A stretch of DNA of 49,823 bases from positions 517-50,339 of the forward strand of contig NZ_JAPNOA010000013.1 in NCBI RefSeq assembly GCF_026626885.1. Direction: 5' to 3'. The translations under genes were made by a program, and so were the position numbers. A model generated the notes under the pieces. That model saw only the letters and a list, made by a program, of their open reading frames with translations. It was not told the DNA's origin and searched no databases. Source of the DNA: Parathalassolituus penaei (lineage in GTDB: Bacteria > Pseudomonadota > Gammaproteobacteria > Pseudomonadales > Oceanobacteraceae). Below are positions 1 through 9,156 of the stretch, piece after piece. The stretch's first letter is position 1. Each line of letters starts with the position of its first letter.

Positions 1-1
1 T

Positions 2-436
2 GGCAGCCCGATGAAAGCCAGTACACTGAAGGCAAAACTGGATGAGCTGGGTATCCGCAGCAGTCACAGTCGACCACGCGTCAGTAATGACAATGCCTAC
101 TCGGAGTCACTGTTCCGGACGCTGAAATACTGCCCGCAGTGGCCATCAGGCGGCTTTGCAACGCTCAAGGATGCACAGCAATGGATGCTGGCGTTTGCCC
201 GTTATTACAACGAAGAACACCGCCACAGCGGTATCCGCTTCGTGACACCTGACCAGCGTCATCAAGGACAAGACAAGGCCGTCCTGGAGCGGAGAAAACA
301 GATCTGCGAAATGGCGATGAAACAGCATCCGGAACGTTGGAGCCGGAAGAGAATCCGTAATCTGAGCTGGCAGGAAACGGTGACGCTGAATCCGGTGAGG
401 AAGGAAGAAATACAAGCCGCGACGATGGCGGCCTGA
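2..436 (+). CDS. IS3-family transposase (OrfB), C-terminal part, cut by window edge
   Basis: The reading frame is open from the first bases, so the gene begins before the window. The visible 144 residues are the end of an IS3-type rve integrase core. The segment SNDNAYSESLFRTLKY carries the last catalytic Glu of the DDE triad, followed by the typical FARYYNEEHRHSGI block. This protein cuts and joins insertion-sequence ends. The ATG at 11 is internal to the conserved domain and is not the true start. A Lys/Arg-rich tail ends at the TGA. Whether the upstream part is intact cannot be seen. Family assignment is firm; the exact IS name is not known. Confidence 0.88.
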   Translation, partial: GSPMKASTLKAKLDELGIRSSHSRPRVSNDNAYSESLFRTLKYCPQWPSGGFATLKDAQQWMLAFARYYNEEHRHSGIRFVTPDQRHQGQDKAVLERRKQICEMAMKQHPERWSRKRIRNLSWQETVTLNPVRKEEIQAATMAA

Positions 437-788
437 TTAATGGTTTATCGGACAACTATGTTGAAAAATACCGGTTTCTGAACCAGGCCTGTTGTCCGAG
501 GCTATAAGAAAAACCTCTATATGCCGACACCAGGCCGCTCAGCTGCGGCACATTGATCAGGACATTGCGCTCCCGGTTTCCGGAGACACGGCTGATCTGA
601 CGCCAAAAAAACCAACATCCCCCTCGAACCCGGAAGGATCACAAGCAGATCAGTGGCTTCTGACTACACTGCTACAAAAGGAAGACGGGAATCAGAGCCA
701 TCGCCAGACACTTCCCGCCCCGGACAAGGATACAGAGCCCGTCATCGGGCTGCGGCCGCATTATCTCCCTCCAACGCAGGAGCATTTC
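437..788. other. Intergenic region between IS3 fragment and chemoreceptor
   Basis: This 352-bp stretch holds the small inverted repeat at 448-499 and then about 290 bp with no recognised gene. The frame of the downstream chemoreceptor is open back to a TTG at 492, but the translated extension has no conserved feature and precedes a clear ribosome site and transmembrane start. I treat it as non-coding upstream sequence. Confidence 0.5.
448..499. mobile_element. Possible terminal region of the IS3-family element
   Basis: Just after the transposase stop, TCGGACAAC (448-456) is repeated as its exact inverse GTTGTCCGA (491-499). Either arm could be part of the IS right end. The true terminus and target duplication cannot be fixed because the left end lies outside the window. 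Confidence 0.4.
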
Positions 789-2753
789 ATGACCCAACGA
801 TCTGCCAGTAATCAGAACCTGTTATTCATCAAAATTGTGGTCGCAGCGCTGCTTTGCCTCGGTGTTTCCATGGCCATTCTGATCACCATTACTTCCAGCC
901 TGACCAGCAGTCAGATGGAGGAAGGTGCGCTCAACAACATCTTGCAAAGCGCCGAAAACAAGGCGGACCAGATCGAACAAGGGCTCAACCAGCTGATTAT
1001 CCAGAACCAGATATTGGCCACGTCTCCGACGGTGATTCAATACGCGGAGGAGTTCAACCGCAACGGTCAGGATGATCCGCAACTGCATGCCAGTCTGCGT
1101 CAGTACCTCGCCGGTGTTTATCACAACAGTCAGGGAAGTTTCGAAAACGTCTTTGTGATGCGATCGGATTTGCGCCTCGGAGTAGATTCACTGAACGGTC
1201 AGTCAGAAGGCTACGAATTCACCTTGGCGGAACAGGAAATCGACGTATTGAAACAGGGAAAAGCAGTGATCGGGCAAACGGTCATATCCCCCATTACCGG
1301 GAGGCCGGTAATGGTGATTTCCTCCCCCATCAAGGCTTCTGACGGTTCGACCATCGGCGTTATGGATACCCCAATTGATCTGAAGAACATCGCCGACAAC
1401 ATCGTCAACGGCCATACACAGATTCACAATTATCTGATCAACCCGACAGGTCTGGTGCTGTCATCACAGAATCCGGAGCATTTGCTGAAGCTCGATTTTT
1501 CCCGTCAGGTCGGGCTGAGTGACTACTTCGCGTCCCTGAAGAGCAACCAATCAGAGACCGGAAGCTTCAGCCTGGATGGTATTGACTACATAGCGGCCCA
1601 TCATCCGGTCAACATTGGTGGTCTGGTACTGATTTCAGCCATGGCCGTGGATGACTACAGCGCCCCCCTGGCCAGCCTGCAACAGCGACTGATGAGCACG
1701 GCCGCCATTGGCACCATGGCGGGGGCTGCGGCACTCGTGTTGTTGGTATTCATGATTACCGGCCCCCTGCTAAGGCGTCTGACCCAGGCCATGCAGGCAG
1801 CCGAACGGATTGCTGCAGGGGATCTGAGCCAGCCCGTCGCCATTGACGGCAACGACGAGGGTACCCGTCTGCTGACTGCACTGGAACGTATGCAAGGCGA
1901 CTTGCGCGACACGGTGCAGAAGATCATCCACTCGTCACGGCAACTGGCCACCACTTCGGGAGAGCTGACTCGCCAGTCCAACGAATCCGGCCAGTCCTTG
2001 CAGAAGCAGCACTCCGACATTGATCAAGCGGCTGCCTCGCTGGCGGATATGACTCATGCCTTTCAGGAAGTGGCCTACAACGCCGCCCAGGCTGCCGAAG
2101 CGTCGGTCGCCGGTGAAGCACAATCCCGGGCAGGGCAAAGCAGCGTGCAGAGCATCGTCAACGCCATCACCGGCCTCAACCGTGAGACGGAAGAAACAGC
2201 CAGCGTCATGGCAGCCCTGGCCGGACAACTGAGCAAAATAGGGACCGTACTGGACGTCATTAGTGCGATTGCCGAACAGACCAACCTGCTGGCCCTGAAC
2301 GCGGCTATCGAGTCAGCCCGCGCCGGTGAAAGCGGCCGCGGTTTTGCTGTTGTGGCTGACGAGGTACGTTCACTGGCACACCGCACCGAATCTTCAACCC
2401 GTGAAATCAGTGCCATCATCAGTGAAGTGCAGAGCGGCAGCGAAAAAGCCATGCAGGCGATGCACAGCAGCTCAGGTAGTGTACGTCAGGCACTGGAGAT
2501 TTCACGCAAGTCTGGCGAAGCGTTGGATACAATTGCCACCATGATCAGCCAGATCAATGAGCGTAACCGCAGCATTGCCAGTGCAACCGAGCAACAATCC
2601 GGTATCGCCAGTGATATCAATGGACGCTTGGGTAATATCCGCAGTGCAGCCGACCATACCGTGCAAAGTGCCGAGAAAACCCGAGTCTCCTGCCAGCAGC
2701 TGGGGCAACTTGCCAGTGGCTTGGAACAAATGATGAACCGTTTCCGGGTGTAG
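789..2753 (+). CDS. Methyl-accepting chemotaxis protein with Cache-type sensor
   Basis: This 654-residue transmembrane chemoreceptor senses a periplasmic ligand and controls CheA kinase at the cell pole. An N-terminal membrane segment (about residues 12-33) is followed by a ~260-residue periplasmic region of Cache type. A second membrane segment (about 305-325), a HAMP domain and a cytoplasmic signalling domain follow. The hairpin tip ([19 protein letters not shown], then [12 protein letters not shown]) is the CheA/CheW-binding signature. The start is the ATG preceded by GCAGGAG; a TTG 297 bp upstream keeps the frame open but lacks conserved content. There is no CheR-docking pentapeptide at the C terminus. 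No other chemotaxis gene is adjacent, so it is an orphan receptor. The ligand is unknown. Confidence 0.9.
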   Translation: MTQRSASNQNLLFIKIVVAALLCLGVSMAILITITSSLTSSQMEEGALNNILQSAENKADQIEQGLNQLIIQNQILATSPTVIQYAEEFNRNGQDDPQLHASLRQYLAGVYHNSQGSFENVFVMRSDLRLGVDSLNGQSEGYEFTLAEQEIDVLKQGKAVIGQTVISPITGRPVMVISSPIKASDGSTIGVMDTPIDLKNIADNIVNGHTQIHNYLINPTGLVLSSQNPEHLLKLDFSRQVGLSDYFASLKSNQSETGSFSLDGIDYIAAHHPVNIGGLVLISAMAVDDYSAPLASLQQRLMSTAAIGTMAGAAALVLLVFMITGPLLRRLTQAMQAAERIAAGDLSQPVAIDGNDEGTRLLTALERMQGDLRDTVQKIIHSSRQLATTSGELTRQSNESGQSLQKQHSDIDQAAASLADMTHAFQEVAYNAAQAAEASVAGEAQSRAGQSSVQSIVNAITGLNRETEETASVMAALAGQLSKIGTVLDVISAIAEQTNLLALNAAIESARAGESGRGFAVVADEVRSLAHRTESSTREISAIISEVQSGSEKAMQAMHSSSGSVRQALEISRKSGEALDTIATMISQINERNRSIASATEQQSGIASDINGRLGNIRSAADHTVQSAEKTRVSCQQLGQLASGLEQMMNRFRV

Positions 2754-2891
2754 CCCTCCTTGCTATTCGGATCGGCCTTCTTCCGGCCCGCCTCCCACGC
2801 AGCCCAGCCGCATTACACCAGAAAAACTTCTCACGCGCGGCCACCTCAGGAAGCTGCTGAGCCACCAGCATCAGCAGCCATGGCCCCTGTC

Positions 2892-3031
2892 AATAACTCG
2901 GTGCCGACTCTGGCTTATCGGGGTGGTGATGAATCACGAAGCCGGTTTAATGGCTCTCTTACCTAAATCCAGGGAGCTACGTCAGAAATCGGCGACACCG
3001 AGTCGTCACCATCCCGAAAGCCCCAAAGGGC
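2892..3031. repeat. Hairpin-forming repeat unit, copy 1
   Basis: The left arm (2892-2954) and right arm (2976-3031) are partly complementary: ACTCGGTGCC with GGCGACACCGAGT, and TCGGGGTGGTGA with TCACCATCCCGA. Together they could form an imperfect stem of 40 bp or more. Both arms recur in copy 2 with few changes. Confidence 0.75.
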
Positions 3032-3044
3032 TAGGGACCCTCTG

Positions 3045-3170
3045 AATAACTCGGTGCCCGCTCTGGCTTATCGGGATGGTGATGAATCACGAAGCCGGTT
3101 TGATGGCATAGCGGGCTACGTCGAAAACCGGCGACACCGAGTCATCACCATCCCGAAAGCCCCAAAGGGC
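3045..3170. repeat. Hairpin-forming repeat unit, copy 2
   Basis: The left arm (3045-3107) nearly repeats 2892-2954 over 63 bp, and the right arm (3115-3170) nearly repeats 2976-3031 over 56 bp. Pairing in this copy is better than in copy 1 because TCGGGATGGTGATGA faces TCATCACCATCCCGA exactly. The loop between the arms is shorter than in copy 1. Confidence 0.75.
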
Positions 3171-3283
3171 GCGGGCTGCAGCGCATTTGAGCGGTGTTGA
3201 CGAACTTGAAAAGGACCCGGCCAGGTTGGTTCGTCATTTCGCTGCGTTCGTCGCCTTGCTCACACGCGCTGCAGCACTCGCGC

Positions 3284-3377
3284 AGAGCTGTGCAGAGTTA
3301 TTCAGAGTGTCCCTAGAGGGTGTTCTCAATTAAGCAAGCCAGAGCCGAGAGCTGTGCAGAATTATTCAGAGTGTACC
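3284..3377. repeat. Direct repeat of a ~30-bp motif, two copies
   Basis: AGAGCTGTGCAGAGTTATTC (from 3284) recurs from 3348 with one change and continues in both copies as AGAGTG, T, then CCCT or ACCT. The core also appears inverted at 3033-3051, linking it to the neighbouring hairpin repeats. Confidence 0.65.
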
Positions 3378-3564
3378 TGCCAGTACCATACGCAGACGAC
3401 GCACAGGAATGGCTGCCAGATCGCTATCACATAGAACCTGAGTGGCATACGGCAAGGCTTGCCGGTAGAACTTGTCAAAACCGGATATCCTGATCCAGAC
3501 CCACTACCTGCCGCCAACTCAATCCAGGCCGGGGCATTCCATAATCAAGGCAACCTGAGGGACC

Positions 3565-4182
3565 TCAAGCCCCCGCAAGGCCGAAATAATCACGAATACC
3601 TGCCAGCACCGAGGTCACCGCTACCGATGACAAAATCAGCCCCATTACACGACTAATAATGCTGGCACCGCTATCACCAATAAACCGGTAAATAAAAGTC
3701 GAGGCATTCATCAGGCCCCAAGTCACCACCAGCACCGACAGCATTACCAGCGCAATCACCGCCTGCTCGCTGATGGAATGCTTACTGTTTTCGGTCAGCA
3801 GCACGGCCGCCAGCATGGCACCCGGACTGGCAATACTCGGTACGGCTAATGGAAATATCGCCGTCTCCATTCCGCGACGCACCAGCTTGACCTCCCCCTC
3901 TGGTTTGCTCTCGCCAAAAATCATCGACAGGGCAAACAGGAACAGCACGATACCACCAGCAATCTGGAATGCAGATAACGGTATACCAATAGATGTAAGG
4001 ATAATTTCGCCCGCCACCAGAAAAAACATCAGAACAGCAGCCGATACCAACGCCGCCTGCAGGGCAATCTTCTGTTTGGTCTGTTTATCGAAGCGGCTGG
4101 TAACGGCGATGAATACCGGCACAGTGCCAATCGGGTCGATAACCGCGAAGAAAAATACAAAGGTGGCGATCAGATCGCTCAT
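3565..4182 (-). CDS. MarC family integral membrane protein
   Basis: This 205-residue, almost wholly hydrophobic protein has about six membrane spans and belongs to the MarC/YchE/YhgN (UPF0056) family. The family signature starts at the N terminus (FFFAVIDPIGTVPVFIAVT), with a second conserved block around GIPLSAFQIAGGIVLFLFAL. Members are inner-membrane proteins of unsettled function, sometimes called NAAT transporters; the old link to multiple antibiotic resistance is not supported. The start at 4182 follows GGAG at a good distance; a longer frame to 4314 only adds unconserved residues. It follows tcdA on the same strand after 73 bp, so the two may be co-transcribed. Confidence 0.88.
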   Translation of the reverse strand: MSDLIATFVFFFAVIDPIGTVPVFIAVTSRFDKQTKQKIALQAALVSAAVLMFFLVAGEIILTSIGIPLSAFQIAGGIVLFLFALSMIFGESKPEGEVKLVRRGMETAIFPLAVPSIASPGAMLAAVLLTENSKHSISEQAVIALVMLSVLVVTWGLMNASTFIYRFIGDSGASIISRVMGLILSSVAVTSVLAGIRDYFGLAGA

Positions 4183-4255
4183 CGAAGCTCCGGAATCAAA
4201 GGGGGGAGAAAGGGAATCAGAAACAGGGATTCCCTTCCCTCCGGAAGGTTCCCCG

Positions 4256-5065
4256 TCAGCCTTTTTTACCCGCTCCGTCGGCAATGCGGCGCACCACTCG
4301 GGCGGCCGCAACAAAACCGAAGGTGCCCGTCACCATGGTGGCGGAACCAAATCCGGAGGCACAATCCAGACGAGTACTGTCGCCTTCGGCCGGTTTGGCC
4401 TGGCAGACACTACCATCGGGTTGTGGATAAACCAGCTGTTCACTGGAGAATACACAGGGCACCGAGTAGTTACGAGATGGGTTGCGGGAAAAATCATAAT
4501 CGCGACGTAATAACGATCGAACCTTTTTCGCAAGCGGGTCATTGAAGGTCTTGTTGAGGTCGCCGACCTGAATCTGGGTCGGATCAGTCTGCCCTCCCGC
4601 TGCGCCGGTGGTCACGATCCGGATCTTGCGGCGCTTGCAGAAAGCAATCATGGCTGCCTTGTGTTTGACGCTGTCGATACAGTCCACCACATAGGCGAAT
4701 GCTTCAGAATTGCCGTCAGGGGCCAGCAAATCCGCCAGGTTCTTTTCGGTCAGAAAATCGTTAATAGCGGTAACACGACACTCGGGATTGATGTCGAGCA
4801 GGCGGGTTTTCATAACCTCAGCCTTGAATTTACCAACACTGGATGTGGCCGCATGAATCTGCCGATTGCTATTGGTGACACAGACTTCATCGAGATCCAC
4901 CAGCGTGACAGCACCAATGCCAGAACGCACCAGCGCTTCAGCAGCCCAGGAACCTACACCACCAATACCAACAACACAGATATGAGCATCATGCAGACGC
5001 TGCAAACCGGCTGCGCCATACAGGCGTCCGATACCACCAAAACGATCAAGATAGGAAGGAGTCAC
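4256..5065 (-). CDS. tcdA: tRNA threonylcarbamoyladenosine dehydratase
   Basis: TcdA (CsdL) is an E1-like ATP-dependent enzyme that converts t6A37 of ANN-decoding tRNAs to the cyclic ct6A form. The 269-residue protein has the ThiF/MoeB nucleotide-binding Gly motif (VVGIGGVGSWAAEAL, about residues 31-45). It also has the family blocks DEVCVTNSNRQIHA, VVDCIDSVKHKAA and the C-terminal GSATMVTGTFGF. Length matches the family. Translation probably starts at the GTG (reads VTPSYLDRF); no ATG lies nearby in frame. It sits 42 bp after a secreted chalcone-isomerase-like gene and 73 bp before the MarC-like gene on the same strand. A partner CsdA/CsdE is not in the window. Confidence 0.93.
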   Translation of the reverse strand: MTPSYLDRFGGIGRLYGAAGLQRLHDAHICVVGIGGVGSWAAEALVRSGIGAVTLVDLDEVCVTNSNRQIHAATSSVGKFKAEVMKTRLLDINPECRVTAINDFLTEKNLADLLAPDGNSEAFAYVVDCIDSVKHKAAMIAFCKRRKIRIVTTGAAGGQTDPTQIQVGDLNKTFNDPLAKKVRSLLRRDYDFSRNPSRNYSVPCVFSSEQLVYPQPDGSVCQAKPAEGDSTRLDCASGFGSATMVTGTFGFVAAARVVRRIADGAGKKG

Positions 5066-5107
5066 ACGGCCCTCAGCACAACTGAACCAGAAATCGGGCC
5101 GAGTATA

Positions 5108-5716
5108 TCAGAGCTGGGACACGGTGGATTTGGGGAATCGTAACCAGCGCGCGGTTTCACCGATACGCTGAAGACTTACTTCACCGTTGGAAAATTCGCT
5201 GGATAAGCGTTTCTGTTCAGCTTCTGGCAACTGGGCCAGCAGCCCCTGTTTCAACTCCGGAATTGGAGCAATCCGTGCAGTAAGAGTCTGGAGCACCATC
5301 CCAAGGAAACCAGCAGACAGCCGAGCATGCTCATAATGATTGACCGATACCACGACAGAGTCTTCCCCTTGCTCCAGCACCAGATGATCACCTTTGATGA
5401 GCGGAGCCTGCACGACCTGAAAAAACAGATCAAAGTCGCGAGAGTACTTGTGCCAGATATCAGCAGATTCATTTACCGCTAGAGCATCCTGCCATAGCTG
5501 ACGAAATCGCCGTGGGGAAATGTCATCAGCTAACGCTTTCATCTCAAAAAGAGTACCAACGCGCGGTTGAGCAAAATTATCAGGTGAACTTTGCGAGAGA
5601 GAAACAACAAACCATTCCTTGTCAAGGATCTCAAATGAGCCAATAGACAGATTGCTTTTGGCATCAGCAACGGAAGTCACCAGGACGCATAGCAGAACAG
5701 TAAGAACGTGTTTCAT
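5108..5716 (-). CDS. Chalcone isomerase-like secreted protein
   Basis: This 202-residue protein has an N-terminal signal peptide (KHVLTVLLCVLVTSVADA) and is predicted to be periplasmic. The segment LFEMKALADDISPRRFRQLW and the following mixed alpha/beta pattern resemble the bacterial chalcone-isomerase-like (Chalcone_3) family, whose function is unknown and which need not be catalytic. The ATG at 5716 is preferred because GAGGAAG and CAGGTAA lie just upstream; a GTG at 5731 is the alternative. It is the first gene of a probable minus-strand set with tcdA and the MarC-like gene. Family assignment is by pattern and is moderately sure. Confidence 0.65.
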   Translation of the reverse strand: MKHVLTVLLCVLVTSVADAKSNLSIGSFEILDKEWFVVSLSQSSPDNFAQPRVGTLFEMKALADDISPRRFRQLWQDALAVNESADIWHKYSRDFDLFFQVVQAPLIKGDHLVLEQGEDSVVVSVNHYEHARLSAGFLGMVLQTLTARIAPIPELKQGLLAQLPEAEQKRLSSEFSNGEVSLQRIGETARWLRFPKSTVSQL

Positions 5717-6138
5717 AACATTACCTGCCACTTCCTCCAGGAGAGGAAATCACCTTGAGACACCAAGGCGAAAAATCTGCATTTACGATCCGGGAATGCG
5801 ATTGCAATGATGATCGATCAGTTGGAGCACCGGAATCGTGCGAACACTTTTTTTGACATACCTGTCAACAATAAAGACATCCAGACTGTCTAACAGCAAA
5901 ACCATACTACCTCAATACAGATGTTCAAAATTGTGACATTTCCCAAAACCCAGTGAAGTTTTTCAAACATTTCACCAGATCCCGATCCAAGTCACGAAAA
6001 AACAACCAAGAAAAACTTGACACATGCCCGACAGGCCGCATTCCTTGCTGTATGAGCAGTGTCACCGAAATATGTGACATATCAGCGAAATCACAAAGGT
6101 CAGAAAACGCCATAGTGACAACATTGTAAGTTGATTGA
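5717..6138. other. AT-rich intergenic region between secreted protein and suf regulator
   Basis: This 422-bp gap is AT-richer than its surroundings and codes for nothing I recognise. It contains the palindrome TTGACATACCTGTCAA (5853-5868), several GTGACAT words and, at its right edge, a 22-bp perfect palindrome across the regulator stop codon. It should hold the promoter of the minus-strand 5716 gene. Confidence 0.6.
5853..5868. promoter_or_regulatory. Palindromic site upstream of the chalcone-isomerase-like gene
   Basis: TTGACA-TACC-TGTCAA is a perfect 6-bp inverted repeat with a 4-bp centre. The minus-strand arm reads TTGACA, so the site could be an operator over a -35 element, but no good -10 follows at 17 bp. 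The function is inferred only from symmetry and position. Confidence 0.35.
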
Positions 6139-6149
6139 TCAATCAACTT
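6128..6149. repeat. 22-bp perfect palindrome across the stop codon of the suf regulator
   Basis: The two 11-bp halves (AAGTTGATTGA and its complement) abut with no loop, so the DNA is a perfect dyad. It spans the TGA of the Rrf2 gene. No U-rich tract follows on the minus strand, which argues against a classical terminator. Confidence 0.6.
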
Positions 6150-6609
6150 GTATGAGAGGAATACGATCGGTGGCAGGACTCCAGTTCTGAATCCAACGCC
6201 GTAACGAAGCTGGCTCACGAATATGGCCAAGGGTAATCGACGACAGTACCAGCACCAGTACCTGATTGATGCCGCCCCAGTTGTCCGAGAGCGAGCAGCT
6301 GTCGGTAATCTCGCAGCCATGTTCGTCGGTGCTGCTGCATTCCGTGATTTGCACCTTGCCTTCAAAAGCCTCCACAATCGCCAGCAAGGGAATCTGTTCC
6401 GGACTGCGGGTTAACCAATACCCGCCACGAGCACCACGCCGAGCCTGCACCAGACCGGCATCCACCAGCAGCTTCAGCACCTTGCGTGCCGTTGGCAGCG
6501 CCAGTGACGTCGCCTCAGCAATCTCTTCGGTGGACTGACGGGTAGCCCCCATCCGTGACAGATGATTCAGCACCAGCACACCGTAGTCGGTCATTTTGCT
6601 TATTTTCAT
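6139..6609 (-). CDS. Rrf2-family SUF regulator (IscR-like)
   Basis: This 156-residue Rrf2 transcription factor is of the type that controls SUF iron-sulfur assembly genes. The N terminus is a winged helix (MKISKMTDYGVLVLNHL, then SLALPTARKVLKLL and the wing RRGARGGYWLTR). Three cysteines in the loop ECSSTDEHGC...DSC are placed as the [2Fe-2S] ligands of IscR-type proteins. It diverges from sufB with 199 bp between, and that gap contains an IscR type-1-like operator. Autoregulation and repression of suf when the cluster is loaded are inferred from the family. The stop codon lies inside a perfect palindrome. The IscR paralogue of an ISC operon, if any, is not in the window. Confidence 0.92.
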   Translation of the reverse strand: MKISKMTDYGVLVLNHLSRMGATRQSTEEIAEATSLALPTARKVLKLLVDAGLVQARRGARGGYWLTRSPEQIPLLAIVEAFEGKVQITECSSTDEHGCEITDSCSLSDNWGGINQVLVLVLSSITLGHIREPASLRRWIQNWSPATDRIPLIQVD

Positions 6610-6697
6610 GGGATGGCCTGTGTAGGCTCAACTGACCCGAATGATCAGGAGCGACCGAAAGAATACCAAACTGGTAATGATTCTGGTAATACCCAAA

Positions 6698-6722
6698 ATA
6701 CCCGAGTAGAATGCTCGACATT
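6698..6722. promoter_or_regulatory. IscR type-1-like operator over the sufB -10 region
   Basis: The 25-bp segment starts ATACCCGAGTAG and ends CTCGACATT. Compared by eye with the published type-1 IscR consensus (ATASYYGACTRWWWYAGTCRRSTAT), it agrees at 19 of 25 positions. A plausible -10, TAGAAT (6707-6712), lies inside it, with only a weak -35. A bound Rrf2 regulator would therefore block sufB transcription. The match is seen in sequence; the binding is inferred. Confidence 0.65.
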
Positions 6723-6808
6723 GCAGCAATTCCCGGATGGCACTGCCCAAACACGCGCCGGACACAGAATCCAGCCTGTTTGCCTCCGTATGACCGTGAG
6801 AGCTCACC

Positions 6809-8263
6809 ATGACTGACGTCCAGACTCCGAATGCCGAAATCCACCAACGTATCCGCAAGGAATACGCTGCCGGTTTCGTCAGTGATATCGAATCCGATAC
6901 GATTGCCCCCGGCCTCAACGAGGACGTAATCCGCTTTATTTCTGCCAAAAAAGGCGAGCCGGAATGGATGCTTGAATGGCGTCTGAAGGCTTATAGCGCC
7001 TGGCTGGAAATGGAAGAGCCAGACTGGGCTCACCTGAAGTATCAGAAACCTGATTTCCAGGCACTGTCTTACTACTCCGCTCCGAAAAGCATGGCTGACA
7101 AGCCAAAAAGCCTCGACGAAGTTGATCCGAAGCTGCTTGAAACCTACGACAAGCTGGGCATACCGCTGCACGAGCAGCTGGCGCTGGCCGGTGTTGCCGT
7201 GGATGCCGTGTTCGATTCCGTATCCGTTGCCACCACGTTCCGTGAAAAGCTGGCCGAAGCGGGTGTGATCTTCATGCCGATTTCCGAAGCCGTGCATCAG
7301 CACCCGGAACTGGTCAAGAAGTACCTGGGCACCGTGGTGCCTCAGCGTGACAACTTCTACTCCGCCCTTAACTCTGCCGTGTTCTCCGACGGTTCGTTTG
7401 TGTACATCCCGAAAGGCGTGCGTTGCCCGATGGAGCTGTCCACCTACTTCCGTATCAACGAAGCCAAAACCGGCCAGTTTGAACGTACCCTGATCATCGC
7501 CGATGAAGGCTCCCACGTTTCCTACCTCGAAGGTTGCACCGCGCCAATGCGCGACGAGAACCAGCTGCACGCAGCCGTGGTGGAACTGGTGGCACTGGAC
7601 AACGCTGAAATCAAATACAGCACCGTGCAGAACTGGTATCCAGGCGATGAAGAAGGCAAAGGCGGTATCTACAACTTCGTAACCAAACGTGCGGTTGCCC
7701 ATACCAATGCCAAGGTCAGCTGGACCCAGGTCGAAACCGGCTCTGCCGTGACCTGGAAATACCCAAGCTGCATCCTCAAGGGTGATAACGCCGTTGGCGA
7801 GTTCTACTCCGTCGCCCTGACCAACAACTACCAGCAAGCCGATACCGGCACCAAGATGATTCACCTGGGCAAGAACACAAAGTCCACCATCATCTCCAAG
7901 GGTATTTCTGCCGGTAAGAGCCAGAACGCTTACCGTGGTCTGGTGCGTATGGGTCCGAACGCCGCAGGCGCTCGTAACTACACCCAGTGTGACTCGCTGC
8001 TGATCGGCGATCAGTGTGGCGCCCACACCTTCCCGTACATCGAAAGCAAACACCCGTCCGCCGTGGTTGAACACGAAGCAACCACCTCCACCGTGAGTGA
8101 CGACCAGCTGTTCCTGTGCCGCCAGCGCGGCATTGATACCGAGAAAGCCGTCTCCATGATTGTTAACGGTTTCTGTAAAGAGGTATTCAAGGAACTGCCT
8201 ATGGAGTTTGCGGTAGAAGCCGGCAAGCTGCTGGAAATCAGCCTCGAAGGCTCGGTTGGTTAA
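6809..8263 (+). CDS. sufB: Fe-S cluster assembly scaffold SufB
   Basis: SufB is the scaffold subunit of the cytosolic SufBC2D complex, on which iron and persulfide sulfur are built into clusters. The 484-residue length is normal. Recognisable blocks include the N-terminal [14 protein letters not shown], the [13 protein letters not shown]-type core (here [17 protein letters not shown]), [20 protein letters not shown] and [20 protein letters not shown] near the C terminus. Cys in the EGCTAP block and the CGAHT block correspond to conserved cysteines of the family. It is the first gene of the operon sufBCDSA-orf71-sufT. A 142-bp gap with heptamer-type repeats separates it from sufC, unusual for subunits needed in fixed ratio. 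Confidence 0.97.
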   Translation: MTDVQTPNAEIHQRIRKEYAAGFVSDIESDTIAPGLNEDVIRFISAKKGEPEWMLEWRLKAYSAWLEMEEPDWAHLKYQKPDFQALSYYSAPKSMADKPKSLDEVDPKLLETYDKLGIPLHEQLALAGVAVDAVFDSVSVATTFREKLAEAGVIFMPISEAVHQHPELVKKYLGTVVPQRDNFYSALNSAVFSDGSFVYIPKGVRCPMELSTYFRINEAKTGQFERTLIIADEGSHVSYLEGCTAPMRDENQLHAAVVELVALDNAEIKYSTVQNWYPGDEEGKGGIYNFVTKRAVAHTNAKVSWTQVETGSAVTWKYPSCILKGDNAVGEFYSVALTNNYQQADTGTKMIHLGKNTKSTIISKGISAGKSQNAYRGLVRMGPNAAGARNYTQCDSLLIGDQCGAHTFPYIESKHPSAVVEHEATTSTVSDDQLFLCRQRGIDTEKAVSMIVNGFCKEVFKELPMEFAVEAGKLLEISLEGSVG

Positions 8264-8267
8264 AACA

Positions 8268-8388
8268 TCGTCTGACGTCTGATGCCAGACGTCTGAAGCA
8301 CAAGCAATGATTCATCGTCCGACGTCCAGCATCCGACGTCCGACCAGAAAAATTAAAGCGTCCGACGTCCGACTTCAGACGTCCGACC
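8268..8388. repeat. GACGTCYGA-type repeat array between sufB and sufC
   Basis: Within 121 bp there are six short blocks built from GTCTGAC/GTCCGAC/CAGACGT words: 8269-8282, 8286-8296, 8316-8327, 8332-8344, 8359-8373 and 8376-8387. Because GACGTC is self-complementary, each block can pair with itself or with others. The array is transcribed within the suf operon. Related arrays occur at 11774, 36473, 36962 and 48647. Confidence 0.75.
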
Positions 8389-8405
8389 AGTAAAGAGACA
8401 CAACC

Positions 8406-9155
<750 letters not shown>

Positions 9156-9156
9156 G

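Larger units (their letters stand above)
2754..3564. other. Repeat-rich intergenic region
   Basis: This 811-bp gap between the chemoreceptor and the MarC-like gene has no convincing gene. It holds two copies of a long hairpin-forming unit (2892-3031 and 3045-3170) and a short motif repeated at 3284-3313 and 3348-3377, all listed separately. Short ORFs here lack ribosome sites and family features. Confidence 0.7.

Noticed and set aside
3773-4510. A 245-codon plus-strand ORF opposite the MarC-like and tcdA genes
   Set aside because: Spans two well-supported minus-strand genes and encodes nothing recognisable.
5925-6377. A 150-codon minus-strand ORF overlapping the suf regulator
   Set aside because: Out of frame with the regulator, no family features, and runs into AT-rich intergenic sequence.
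6515-8074. A 519-codon minus-strand ORF opposite sufB
   Set aside because: Antisense shadow of a well-conserved gene with biased third codon positions; the same holds for the long antisense ORFs opposite sufD, sufS, dapD and ybiT.
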